From Chara braunii (lineage: Eukaryota > Streptophyta > Charophyceae > Charales > Characeae): a stretch of DNA of 23,605 nucleotides. The stretch spans positions 1,873,815 to 1,897,419 of the forward strand of contig BFEA01000180.1 of NCBI GenBank assembly GCA_003427395.1. Direction: 5' to 3'. Below the pieces are notes generated by a model. The model was not told the DNA's origin. It saw only the letters and a program-made list of their open reading frames with translations, and searched no databases. Of the stretch, positions 1 through 9,299 are shown piece by piece (position 1 is the stretch's first letter; the number at the start of each line of letters is the position of its first letter). Made by a program: the position numbers and the translations under genes.

Positions 1-930
1 GACGATGGGAAAACGTCGTGGTACTCTCGAATGAGGTCACGAACTGCGGGCTCTAGGTCAGCCGTATATCGTGCGAGTTCCTCAGCGTCAGCGTCTGCGC
101 GCGACGGCGGGGTGGACTCGACGGACGGCGGAGGGACGGAAGTAGTAGAGATGGGAGCCATGGAGATAGAAGGAGGATCTGGCACCAGAGGGATGAGCTT
201 GGCGTCGGGACAAGGTGGATCATAGTGTAAGAGATCCGTCACGTTCACCATAAAGAAGGTGACGCCGTCCTGTCGGATGAAGTGGGCGAACTGCCGAGGC
301 GAGGTGACANTGATAGAAGGAGATGGTGTGGGCACGGAAGGCTCCGGGGGAGGAGGATCGGGGCGTGGTGTCGCAGTGGTACCTATAAAAGGTACGCGAT
401 ACGTCTGTCCACACTTCGTTTTGAGAACGAGAGTGTTGGTTGCCTAATCGGCCTCGGTGCTGCGGAACCGACGAGACCACGGAGTGTCGAGAATGAAGTC
501 GTACCCCGTCTCCATCATATTGAAATGTGCAGAGGAGAGGTGACGACGAGGCGCCGGGGGACGATCAGTCGGCTCGAGAGTGAGGAAGAAGGGGAGGTCG
601 GTGACCGTCTGATCGAAGAAGCACAGGGTCTTATCATCCCCTAGGGTAANGGAGATGGGAGTCGGAGACCCTATCGTGGGTAAGCGGGCTTCTTTCACCA
701 CACGTGGGTGAATGAAGTCGCCTTGAGAACCTGAATCCCACAGCGCTGAGTACACCCTCNTGGAGGTCCCGAGTCGTANTNGAATGATCGGGAGGGTNCG
801 ATCAGGGTTAGAGAGGATGGTGAGAAGGCGACGCAAAGCGGCGACATGGAGGGTGAGTCGCTCCTAACGAGCCTGGAGCATGCTCAAGTCCAGAAGAGAG
901 GACACGATGTCCTCGNGAGTCGCAAGCTGC
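1..930 (-). pseudogene. Aspartic protease and linker to reverse transcriptase, element A
   Basis: This is the start of a Ty3/gypsy pol polyprotein; the protease would cleave Gag-Pol in the particle. The catalytic motif is visible as ALWDSGSQGDFI, with Asp-Ser-Gly at about 737-729. About 80 residues later comes YDFILDTPW, matching the family's second signature, but with Asp where the ILG glycine is usual. A TAG at 444-446 stops the frame where this family normally has Trp. Past it the same frame stays open to base 1, through a proline-rich linker and a stretch ending LIREYHDVFPS, which resembles the segment just before reverse transcriptase in chromovirus pol. Another TAG at 864-866 interrupts the upstream part, where residues such as LDLSML and HVAALRRLL suggest continuous coding. 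No methionine start is expected, because pol follows gag by fusion or frameshift. The protein cannot be made intact. Confidence 0.78.
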
Positions 931-1034
931 TCGCTGCAACGGGCTGAGCGAAGGGCTCGACGCGTTGGTAGTCACGGTGGGGTAGGAGGGGAGACAGTGG
1001 TCTGCGGAGGCGTAGACGGTACTGCGACAGAGGG

Positions 1035-1859
1035 CTAAGTACACTCTGTCGGATCCTGGGAGACCTCAACTCCAGTAGCGAGAGGGGCAAACCACGACGG
1101 GGATGTCGGGAAGCCGACTACTGAGGAGGGCGCAGGTGTACACTGCACCGTGGCTAGGAGGCGCCGCAGGGATGTGAGGCGGCGGGGGGGGGACTGAGCA
1201 CGATGCTGGTGGGAAAGGTCAGCGTAGTGGCGGTTAAGGGCGGTGGTGTAAGGGCACCGCGAGGAGGTATGACCGTCCTGACAGCATCGTAAATACCCAC
1301 GCCGGTCCAAAATAGTCTCGCGCTCCTCAGCGGAAAGGACANCGCGAGGAGGGACAAAGCCCTGAGGGAGGTCCGAATGAGGGACCTCGGGGGACGGCGC
1401 GCCAGCGTGACCAGAGCGGCTGTGTGCCCGGGAAAGGGTGGAGAGGATGATCTGGAGGCGCTCAACCATAGGGAGAGTTGAGTCCTGCAGGTGGTGGTGG
1501 ACGGCCTTGCCGAGGTCGAGGTCGTCGCTATGGTCACCCTCTGGCGATAGCGGGGCACCAGCGTCCTGCTCACCATACTCGAGCGAGTTGAAGGGGCGCG
1601 AGAAGTGGCGGCCTTGATGCGCGGAACGGCGGGGGCGACCGCGGAAAGGGGAACGACGCTGGAAAGTGCTGTTGTTGGGCGGCTCCAATACTACGTCGCC
1701 CTTTACTTCCTTTGCGAGGGCGCGCAACGGGACCCTCACTCGACAATATTCTACCTCGTCGAGGTTTACTGAAGGCAGACCAACACTACGACCGACGGGC
1801 CTACCGAAGTTTACCAACCATGCGGCGGGACGGTACTCCGAAGAACGGGGCGGCGACAT
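1035..1859 (-). pseudogene. gag C-terminal part with damaged CCHC zinc knuckle, element A
   Basis: A 274-codon open stretch on the minus strand resembles the nucleocapsid end of a Ty3/gypsy Gag, which binds the element's RNA. It has a basic Arg-rich segment (residues about 68-90), then an acidic and mixed segment, then a zinc-knuckle-like motif at about residues 189-202 (bases 1254-1295) reading YLRCCQDGHTSSRC. This fits CX2CX4HX4C exactly in spacing, but the first Cys is Tyr (TAT where TGT is expected), so zinc binding should be lost. The frame ends with TAG at 1035-1037. Protease continues in another frame, implying an indel or an ancestral frameshift near 1035. The first part (before about residue 40) may not be gag, since the junction with the 1860-6187 block is unclear. 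No start codon is claimed. Confidence 0.68.
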
Positions 1860-1875
1860 TATTGCTTGACGTCAT

Positions 1876-1972
1876 TTTGCCTGACCAGGACTCACCGACC
1901 ATGAGGCGGGCCGATGTTGGGATCGAGGAGGCCACTTTACCTGGCCGGGACTCACCGACCATCACGCGGGCC
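1876..1972. repeat. 60-bp tandem duplication
   Basis: Two adjacent copies share the words TTTRCCTGRCC, GGACTCACCGACCAT and GCGGGCC, with an exact 60-base offset (GACTCACCGACCAT at 1889 and 1949). A weaker third relative may lie near 1810-1833. Sixty bases is twenty codons, so this could be a repeat within a coding region, but no product is recognised. Confidence 0.55.
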
Positions 1973-2202
1973 GGCCCTATGGGCAACGGGGCTGCTGGGC
2001 CGGTCGATATTTCTTTCGAAGGGGCGGTTCCGCTGCGACGCGGGGTCTGCCTAGGCCCGAATAAGTGACGGGCCCGGTTTCTACTTAGAGGGTCCGGCTG
2101 TGTTTCCCTCTAGGGGGCGGGACCACTACAACGTGGGACCGCCGAGGCCCAGGAGGGCCTGGGACAGGCTCAGGGGTAGCCACGGTACCGGGCCGCTGCG
2201 AA

Positions 2203-2255
2203 GGGCCCAGTTCCCGAAAGAAAGGCCCTTTTCACCGAGGACTTTTCGGGGGCCC
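2203..2255. repeat. Strong inverted repeat (hairpin)
   Basis: GGGCCC, a four-base bulge and CCCGAAA on the left pair with TTTCGGG and GGCCC on the right, giving about 12 base pairs across a 24-base loop. Nothing at the position suggests a function. Confidence 0.6.
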
Positions 2256-2886
2256 AATCAGACCCAGGCACAGCTCCGGTACCGAGGCGCTGCAAGTGTT
2301 CGCCGGCCTCGGTGCACAAGAGGCCGAAGCTCACATTGGGGGAAGGGCCCGGCGGACTACTTAAGCCGAACCGGGCACACGTGGGGGACACTTCTCTCAG
2401 GCGGGCTTCAGGCGCAGAAGACAGGAGACACAGACTGGAACGCACGTAGGGGACACGCACGGACACTTCTCGCACGCTCGAATGTGGGCGCACAGACGGA
2501 GACAGATGCACGCGCGGACGCGGGCGCACGGATGGAGAGAGACGCACGCGCGGACACAGGCGCACGCACGGGACTGGACACACGCACAGGCCAGGCGCGC
2601 ACGGACGACGGACACGTACAAGGGGCGGACCTCAGCGCGCACGGGGTGAGGAAGGAGAGACGCCCTTCAACACGGACGAGAGGGGAGAGGGGCGGCCTAA
2701 GCGCGCACTCGCGTACGAGCGCACAACCGCGCACGACCATCAACGCGCTCTGCTGGTATGCGGGCATGATTGGGCTACTGGCCAAGGCTACCCTCGCGCC
2801 TGCTGACACATGCACGTGAGAGCACGACCGCGCTCGGCTACGAGCACAACCACAGGACAGCGTGCGAGCACGAATGCCGCGCATCC

Positions 2887-3227
2887 GCGCACCTGCGGAC
2901 TGAGAGCGGAGTCACTCGCGCACCTACAGATTGACAGCGGGATCTCTCGCGCGCCTGTGGATTGATAGCGGGAGCACCCGCGCACCTATGGATTGACAAC
3001 GGGGTCATCCACGCACTTGCGGACTGAGGGCGGAGTCACCCGCGCACCTACAGATCGACAGCGGGATCCCCCGCGCACCTGTGGATTGATAGCGGAGCTA
3101 CCCGCGCACCTATGGATTGTTAGCGGGATCACCCGCGCACTAGCGGATTGAGAACGGGGTTACCCGTGTACCTACGGATTGTAAGCGGGATCACCCGCGC
3201 ACATGCGTACTGAGAGCAGAATCACTC
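2887..3227. repeat. 31-bp tandem array, 11 units, with four-unit higher-order pattern
   Basis: Eleven consecutive 31-base units, each like GCGCACCTRYGGATTGA followed by an AGCGGGATCACCC-like half, start at 2887, 2918, 2949, 2980, 3011, 3042, 3073, 3104, 3135, 3166 and 3197 with no indels. Units 1 and 5, 2 and 6, 3 and 7, and 4 and 8 look more alike than neighbours do, implying a 124-bp four-unit repeat. Unit 11 resembles unit 1 again, so the phase slips after unit 8. As 31 is not a multiple of three, the array is not built for coding. Confidence 0.88.
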
Positions 3228-3969
3228 ACGTGCCAGCGCGGACACTGGCGNGGACAACCGAACAACATCAGGACGTCGGGCACCTGGCAGTCGTCACACT
3301 CGTGAAGCGGCCCATCGTGTGCAACCGGGACACACGCGTCAGATACAGTCAGGGAACAGGTAACCTTCCGCGCCCGGAACCACGCAAGGCGGCATCTTTG
3401 GGCACGCTTTCGAGCCACAGGGCTGATCGGGTCCTCTGATCAGAGAACGGATCACCGGGGCGGCGGGCTCTATCGGGCCGTCAGGTCACTAGGCGAACAG
3501 GGCCCCCGAGCGTAGTTGAGGCAGCAGACTGTCCGGCGAACTGGGCCCATGAAGGGGGCACATTTCTGAACCAGGGTCTCCCAAGGGATACTTTCCCGAA
3601 CCGGGTTCTCCGAAGGGAGGCGTCCCGGGCACGAACGTACTTCAGAGGTATATTTTCCGACCTGGGCTCCACGAAGGGGCACATTCGGGACGAAGGCGCG
3701 CGCACCGAACCGGGCCCTACGAAGGGGCAGAATTTTGAACTAAGGGGTGCATTTTTCCGAAGAGGCTCTCACCGAAGAAGTACCTTCCTAAGGGACACAT
3801 CCCAGGCACGCGCACTCCGAAGGGGGCACTTCCCTAGGAGGCTCTTGTCGGAGGAGTACATTTCCGCAGAGACACATTCCGAATACGACTCCGCGAAGGG
3901 GTNCTTTTCGAACCAGGGTCCACGTAGGCGGGCACATCCCGGATACGACTCTGTGAAGGGGCACGTCCT
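3228..3969. other. Degenerate tandem-repeat region
   Basis: No gene is seen. From about 3530 onward the words GAACCGGGCTC, CGAAGGGG and GCACATT recur every 25-35 bases, looking like diverged monomers from which the regular 57-bp array at 3970 was built. The stretch 3228-3480 shows nothing recognisable. Confidence 0.45.
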
Positions 3970-4190
3970 GAAGCGGGCTCTCCGAAGAGGTACATCTGAA
4001 CTAGTTTTTTGAGCAGGTACTTTCGTGAAGTGGGCTCTCCGAAGAGGTACATCTGAACTGGGATTTTGAGCAGGTACTTTCGTGATGTGGGCTCTCCGAA
4101 GAGGCACATCTGAACCAAGCTTTTGAGCAGGTACTTTTGTGAAGCGGGCTCTCCGAAGAGGTACGCCCTGAACTTGGCCTTTCGGAGTAA
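3970..4190. repeat. 57-bp tandem array, almost four units
   Basis: Units start at 3970, 4027, 4084 and 4141 with an exact 57-base period. The shared left half contains GGGCTCTCCGAAGAGG and the shared right half TTTTGAGCAGGTACTTT. The period is 19 codons, so the minus strand reads as an uninterrupted 19-residue repeat (PLRRAHFTKVPAQ...). No known protein is recognised, and the open frame is probably a consequence of the period. Confidence 0.85.
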
Positions 4191-4388
4191 CGCACTCCTG
4201 ACAGGGCGACTGTGTGGAGGTATGGTCACAGTCGACCTTGAGCTCTGGCCCCGATGGGCAAGGGAGGCAACATATGACACCGAGAGTTCGAGTACGGTCC
4301 CTTGGGATCGAAGGGCGCGATACAAACGCCATCCAGTCGGGAGGAGGATTAGGTGGCGTCTGTCGACTAGATCTGTGGGGACTCAGAC
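4191..4388. other. Spacer before element B
   Basis: About 200 bases with no recognised gene or repeat. Similarity to the second LTR of element B stops abruptly at 4389, so this flank lies outside that element. Confidence 0.4.
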
Positions 4389-4677
4389 TGACTTTTCGGA
4401 CATGGGAGTGAGATGTACAACTGAGGTCAGAACTAGCGTTGCACATCCCATCATTTTGGACTGAATGGAACTACTTTTTTTACTCCTTCCAGACAGAGTT
4501 TCATGAGCTTCGTCTTGCATTCGTCTCAGTTTATTACGTTCCTTGTTTCCGTGGATGTGGACTGACGTGTTTTGTACAGGTTACAGGAGCTCCGACCGAC
4601 CCTCCCGCGGGTGAAAGACGAGGCGCGAGGCGCAGGGTTCAGACGGCGTACCGGCAGACCCCTTCTACGGGTCGACA
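4389..4677 (+). repeat. 5' LTR of element B
   Basis: It begins TGACTTTTCGGACATGGGAG and ends GTCGACA, giving TG...CA termini. By hand alignment it matches 5899-6187 at about 92% with no indels. Most differences are transitions, and near the left end this copy mostly carries the A or T. Confidence 0.72.
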
Positions 4678-5898
4678 GTGGCGCCGTTGCCGGGGAAGGC
4701 TGCCTCTCGGGACTTTGGTCCGCCTGTAATCGTGGGGATGTGAGAGGATCAGGACAGGGATGTNNCTNGAACAGGACGGACGAGAGGATGCTGATCAGNT
4801 NGCCAGTGATCGGAGTGCGCAGGTGAGACGTTGGANAGTACGGGCACGAGCGGGCAGACGACACCCCCATCGACCTATGATCGACGCTCTCTAGTGAGAT
4901 TGTGATTTCTGCATTTCGTGATCTTGTCNATTCCTGCATTTTCTCGCTTTTTCCTCTCTGCTATTCCTCGTGATTGAGAGGGGTTATTCNGATTCCCCTA
5001 CCTTTTGGTCAGTCTACCCTGATATTAATTCCAAGAGAGAGAATCGTGAGCAAGGGATGATCTGGAGGGATTGAAGGGGAGGGGAGAAGCGCCCCGGATN
5101 GCAAGGAGTTAGGCAGGGATTAGATAGGCTAGCTGATCGTGATGGATAGCAGGGGGGCTGGATTCACTGCACGAGTTAGGGATGAGAGACCATGCCTGAG
5201 GTGGGCCGAGTAGAGGCATGGATAGGAGCGTGAGGATGCACGAGTGAGACGCCGCCCCTTCGCCGCGTGTGACTTCGGTCCACCCTAGGGCACATGAGCT
5301 GGCCGGCTCGTGCCCAGGTCGGGACGTAGGTGGTAGGCCAGCGACGATGGTACGCTGATCAATCCTCCTTCTTCACATGAGGGTAGGGAGAGATACGCCA
5401 GAGGGCGGTTCTTTCCTAGGCCTGTTGACGTCTTGAGGGGATATAGGAGTGATCGGTGGGGGCCTATCGTGGGGGTCTGTGAGCTCAACAGTNTGAGAGT
5501 AAAACACGGGAGAANGGTGANGTGAGAGAACANNTGATAGTTGATTAGGAATGGTGTTTATCGANTCGGGCACTCAGATTCATCTTAGACAAGAGGTCNG
5601 CCAATACGATNTCGTGAACCTACCGCTGGAAGGGNGAAGTAAGTATAGNCCCACAACNGAGCGAGGGTTAGTGGTCAGGGAAGGAGTTTTCGTATGGGTA
5701 AGGGTCGAGTGTCAACCCAGGCCTTGTGTGAGGACTCAGGAGGGACAAAGAGAGTGAGCCCCTTGTCGCCGAGGTGAACATTAGAGTTTATTTGTCTCCA
5801 GAAGAGTGGAAGTTCCTAGTGATAGATGNTGCGAAGGNTGGCCGTGCATTCCTCTGTTTATTGTCCTTCAGCCACAGATACGGATCTAGGGTATTTCG
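4678..5898 (+). other. Non-coding interior of element B
   Basis: After the primer site this stretch is G-rich and has many isolated undetermined bases (about twenty between 4764 and 5838). Short open frames (for example near 5551-5757 and 5774-5898) match no family I know. It ends without a convincing polypurine tract. Confidence 0.45.
4679..4696 (+). other. Primer-binding site, tRNA-Asp type
   Basis: TGGCGCCGTTGCCGGGGA lies one base after the LTR terminus. It is complementary to the 3' end of plant-type tRNA-Asp (CCCCGGCAACGGCG plus CCA), the classic start of minus-strand DNA synthesis. All 18 bases also occur, reversed, at 23056-23073. Confidence 0.85.
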
Positions 5899-6187
5899 GG
5901 ACTTTTCGGACATGGGAGTGAGATGTACGGCTGAGGCCGGAACTAGCGCTGCACATCCCATCATTTTGGACTGAATGGAACTACTTCTCTTACTCCTTCC
6001 AGACAGTGTTTCATGAGCTTCGTCTTGCATTAGTCTCGATCTATTACGTTCCTTGTTTCCGTGGATGTGGACTGACGTGTTTTGTGCAGGTTACAGGAGT
6101 CCCGACCGACCCTCCCGCGGGTGACAGACGCGGCGTGAGGCGCAGGGTTCGGACGGGGTGCTGGCAGACCCCTTGTACTGGTCGACA
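5899..6187 (+). repeat. 3' LTR of element B
   Basis: Second copy of the 289-bp repeat. Its first two bases are GG instead of TG. It ends GTCGACA and is followed directly by interrupted gag of element A on the other strand, so 6187 is the clearest insertion boundary in the window. Confidence 0.68.
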
Positions 6188-7727
6188 CCGTGAGAGGAGG
6201 AGGAGGCGTAACCAGTATGTTGGGGCTGGGAGGAGGAGGCGGGGTGAAGACGGGCCCGCATCCGCTGATGGTCCCTGGCGGCCTCGTAAGCCGGCGGGGC
6301 CGATGTGAACTCGTACCACCATAACTCGGAGCGGTACTCGAGCGGGAGGCTAGCCAAGAAATGGTCGATAAGGGCAGCCTCGGGGAGGAACGCCACGTCA
6401 CAAATGAGGCGAGCGTCCTGAAAGACCGGGATTTGGTGATCCAGGCCGGCAGCGCCACCAGAGCCGGACCAGCGTGGAGTGACGACACGCTCGAAGGCGT
6501 CAGTCACGTCATGCCGGACTCCGAAGCGATCCTCGAGGAAAACCTGGAAATCCATGAAGGTCGGGGTTCGACCCGCGAGGAGGGAGTGCGTGTAGAAATC
6601 CTCCCAGGCCTCGAAAGGACCGCCACGCAGGCGCGTGGAGAGGTGACCCACCCATGTGTCGGGTGTGGGCCCATAAGCTGGAGCGTGCGGGTGGCAGACT
6701 GCAGCCACCGAGACACGCGTATGCCTATACCGCCATACAGGGCAATGTCCGACAAGCGGATGAGTGGTGCGCCACCGTTTTGGCGGCNAGGGGATCGAGG
6801 AGCAGAGGCCTNTGCNACGGCTGAGTAAGTCGGCGCAGATCTTGGAGAAAGGGGCGCAGCTGACTGTGCGCCTGGGCCGCATGGGGGAGCGNCGGGGGCA
6901 ACNGCGACAGGCTGCGAGGGAGCTGCGGTAGAAGAGATCGCAGCAACCGCGGGAGTAGGAAGAAGGTAGGATGGGGCTGGNCAGGGTGCAGGGCGNGGGA
7001 AGCAAGCCTGCATGGGAGGAAGGGTAGAGGAGGTAGNGGGTGCGCCCGAAGGTGCGGCCACCTGTGAGGGTGGGGGTGGCTGAAGGCGTAAGAGGGCGAG
7101 GTCGGCCCGGATCTGGGCAAGCTCATCCTTGAGACGTTGGACGTGGATCGAGCGAGGAGTGGCAGGAGNAAGAGTGGAGGAANNGGACGCACAAGCGGCG
7201 TNGGGCATCCCAGAGGGGGGAGAGCCAGGTGGCGCTGCGGTCGTGCGAAGGGGAGGGAGNAGCGGGCACCCGGAAAAACTNAGACTATGGTAGCGGGTTG
7301 TGGTCCNGTGGNCGTAGTGACCGGAATCTGGGCGGGTGCGCCCGTAGACTGAGGGAGGGCCTGGCTCGTGGCGGCCGTCGTGCTAGGGGCGTGGACGGTC
7401 ACCAAGATGGCCGGGTCGGGGACGGCAAAGGAGGAAGCTCCGTCGTGGCCACTTTGTTGGAGAACGAGGGACCCGGACTGGGAGCCAAGAGAAGAGAGAN
7501 GGTGAGGAGAGGAAGGACGACCAACGTCCTGGAGTTGCCGCATGCCTGCGGCAAGGGTCGCCACCTGCGCCTGTAAGGGCGCGAGGGTCGCGAGTTGCGC
7601 CTGGATGGGCGCAAGGAGGGAGGTGAGGAGGGTGTGCAGATCCCCCTGGGGCTGGTGGCCCTGGTCCGTCGGCACAGATGTGGAGCCCTGTGTCGTGGTC
7701 GGCGGCGTGTGACACACCGTCGGCCAT
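6188..7727 (-). pseudogene. gag N-terminal and middle part, element A
   Basis: This is the matrix/capsid part of a Ty3/gypsy Gag. The likely start is ATG at 7727-7725, but the informative frame begins two codons later in another register, so an indel lies near the start. Residues from about 7640 to 7520 form a heptad-like segment (LLTSLLAPIQAQLATLAPLQ), a probable coiled coil, followed by Pro/Ala-rich linker. A frameshift lies near 7260. Another, near 6680, separates an RLSDIALYGG/WLQSATRTL segment from TPDTWVGHLSTRLRGGPFEAW, the usual capsid core with its Trp-rich motif. FMDFQVFLEDRFG and IDHFLASLPLEYRSELW follow, as in the retrotransposon gag family. Coding stops at 6188 where element B begins. 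At least three frame breaks make it non-functional. Confidence 0.75.
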
Positions 7728-7917
7728 GGGGAGGTGACGGGCCGGACTNGAGGGGGTCAGGAGAGGTCCGCGTGAGCGGAGGGCGTANGGGGGGTTCCGC
7801 NGTAGAAAGCGGCNGACGGCGCTAGCAAGGCTAGCGCGGGCGTCGTCAAAGGGGGAGGGGTGGTTCGGGTCCAGNGTGCCCGAATAGGAAGGGGGAAGTA
7901 AGGAGGGGGGGTTGAAG

Positions 7918-7945
7918 AACCCTAAGCCCTAGAAAAACCCTAANC
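7918..7945. promoter_or_regulatory. Telobox-like CCCTAA words
   Basis: Three CCCTA-type words (ACCCTAAGCCCTAG, then ACCCTAA) lie within 28 bases. Plant 5' leaders and promoters often contain AAACCCTAA teloboxes. The words are too few and too irregular for telomere sequence. Any regulatory role is inference. Confidence 0.3.
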
Positions 7946-8109
7946 GAAGTTTAAGTGGTTAGGGTAGGGTACTGGTGACCTAATCAAGAAAATAAAATAN
8001 AAGCATAGGGGGGGAAGGCGGGAGAAAAATAAATAAATAGCGAGATTTTAAGAAAAACAAAAGAAAATAAATAATAAAAATAATTAGAGTATCTGATTTT
8101 TTAAAACTT

Positions 8110-8227
8110 TTGGCAGCATTTTGTTACCCCCATGGATTGAAGTGTGCCGAAAAAGACTAACTAAGAGAAAATCAGAAAATTTCGGCAGCACTTCGTTACC
8201 CCCACGGGGTCAAAACGTGTGCCGAAA
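8110..8227 (+). repeat. Two hairpin repeats of the TTTCGGCAGC family
   Basis: Two units 72 bases apart share GGCAGCA, GTTACCCCCA and a closing GTGTGCCGAA. The second (8180-8227) pairs TTTCGGCA.CAC with GTGTGCCGAAA on the outside and ACCCC with GGGGT inside. Each is followed by a GACTAA word. The preceding GACTAACT and the AAATTTCGGCAGCACTTC core also mark the array at 13297-13900, so the family is dispersed in the window. Confidence 0.72.
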
Positions 8228-8329
8228 GTGAGAANGACTAANACCTAATCAGATTTAGGGTTGCCGTAAAGAAAATTGAACTTTTGAAATAAATAGAAAA
8301 ATAAATGAAATAAATCAGAAACTNAGAAA

Positions 8330-8730
8330 AGAAGGTGGGGAAGAAGATAATTCGAATTTTTTTGGAAAAACTTTAAAAAAGAGAAAAAATAAATCAAAAG
8401 GGAGATAGAAAGAAGAAAAACANAAAAATTCGAAGTAGGAGGGAAGGGGAATGAAAAAGTGANGGAGAAAAAAAATAAATAGGTGGGAGAGAGAAAAAGA
8501 TGGAAGTGAAAGGTGGGGGAATGATGTGGTGGTAGTTGGGGGAGAGGTAGGGAAAGGTGCAGAGGGATCAAGAAGCATGGAGAAAAAAAGGAAGAAACAA
8601 AAGAAATGAAATGAAGAAAAAAAACTAAAAGAGTGGGTGGTGGGAGAAAGGTGGGATGGGGAGAGGGATATGAGTAAGAGGAGAGAGAGAAAGGGAGAGA
8701 AAGTGGGTTAGTAGGGAGAGGGGAGAAGTG
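8330..8730 (+). repeat. About 400-bp purine-rich tract
   Basis: The plus strand is overwhelmingly A and G, with only scattered pyrimidines, mostly T. The minus strand, the sense strand of element A, is accordingly a long CT-rich leader. It encodes nothing recognisable. Such tracts can form triplex DNA, which is inference only. Confidence 0.6.
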
Positions 8731-8795
8731 ATACCTGGCCTTTGGTGTCTCCAAGGGCACAAGGTGTACCAANACCAGGAGGGGCTTGCCCTTCG

Positions 8796-8916
8796 CTGCA
8801 GCAAGCCAGCTGGAGGAGAGAGGGGGCTGAGATCTTGATCAACCACCCAGATTTGTCTGCACTGCACCAAGCCAAGTGGAGGAGGGAGGGGCGGTTGAGA
8901 TCTTGATCTGCCCCTA
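8796..8916. repeat. 76-bp tandem duplication
   Basis: CTGCAGCAAGCCAGCTGGAG at 8796 recurs as CTGCACCAAGCCAAGTGGAG at 8872. Both copies continue with a GAGGGAGGGG-like stretch and GAGATCTTGATC. Confidence 0.7.
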
Positions 8917-8976
8917 CCAGCAGCACTTTAAATCCAGGGTGTGCTGTGTGAGCAAACCCTCACCACTGTCGAGCAG

Positions 8977-8990
8977 CCCCTGATCAGGGG
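8977..8990. repeat. 14-bp perfect palindrome
   Basis: CCCCTGATCAGGGG. No associated gene. Confidence 0.7.
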
Positions 8991-9184
8991 GTCTTCAAGG
9001 TCTCCAGCAAGCTGCCACGTGGTACTGCAGATGGTCACGGGGAGGAGAGAGGAGAGAGAAGGGAAATCCGTTTTTTTCCAATAACTTTTTATCCCCTGGG
9101 CGGAATTTGGCAAAAAAGGATTTGTTGGAAAGTTTTTTCGAAGGCGCTTCCAACGAGATATTGCGCGACTTCAATCGCGGCTTG

Positions 9185-9192
9185 TATAAATA
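9185..9192 (+). promoter_or_regulatory. TATA-box-like site
   Basis: TATAAATA in the plus direction, about 115 bases before the ATG of the small ORF at 9300. A GCGCTC/GAGCGC inverted repeat (9193-9216) follows at once. A lone TATA match in AT-rich DNA is weak evidence. Confidence 0.3.
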
Positions 9193-9226
9193 GCGCTCGT
9201 CAAAACAAATGAGCGCGCACGATTTT

Positions 9227-9271
9227 GGAGCTATGAAATTGAATTTGCGATCTTTGAACGATCGTAGCTCC
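9227..9271. repeat. Two-part hairpin
   Basis: Outer arms GGAGCTA and TAGCTCC pair perfectly. Inner arms CGATC (9248-9252) and GATCG (9260-9264) pair within the loop. Confidence 0.65.
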
Positions 9272-9299
9272 ATGCCTAGCACACAGAATTTGTGAATCT

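Larger units (their letters stand above)
1860..2886. other. GC-rich non-coding block inside the split gag
   Basis: No coding sequence is recognised. The open frames here are products of high GC content. The stretch 2430-2880 is low-complexity, with irregular repetition of GCGCACGGAC-like words. A strong inverted repeat lies at 2203-2255, and a smaller perfect one at 2145-2160 (AGGCCC, loop AGGA, GGGCCT). Confidence 0.5.
4389..6187 (+). mobile_element. Element B: TRIM-like non-autonomous LTR element
   Basis: Two direct repeats of 289 bases (4389-4677 and 5899-6187, constant offset 1510) flank 1221 bases that encode nothing recognisable. A tRNA-Asp-type primer site follows the first repeat. 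Size, short LTRs and lack of coding fit terminal-repeat retrotransposons in miniature, which must be moved by a relative's enzymes. Its LTR end (TCGACA) and primer site match those of element C, so a C-like family is a plausible helper (inference). No five-base target duplication is visible (CAGAC on the left, CCGTG on the right) and no clear polypurine tract precedes the second LTR. The two LTRs might therefore come from different copies or a rearrangement. Confidence 0.6.

Noticed and set aside
2170-2884. Several long Arg/Cys-rich frames on both strands
   Set aside because: GC-rich low-complexity DNA leaves several frames open at once; none has a recognisable domain.
5551-5974. Coding remnants inside element B
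   Set aside because: Two short plus-strand frames look slightly protein-like, but they contain undetermined bases and match no family; the second reads into the LTR.
7918-7945. Telomeric repeat remnant
   Set aside because: Only three irregular CCCTA words, so called as telobox-like only.
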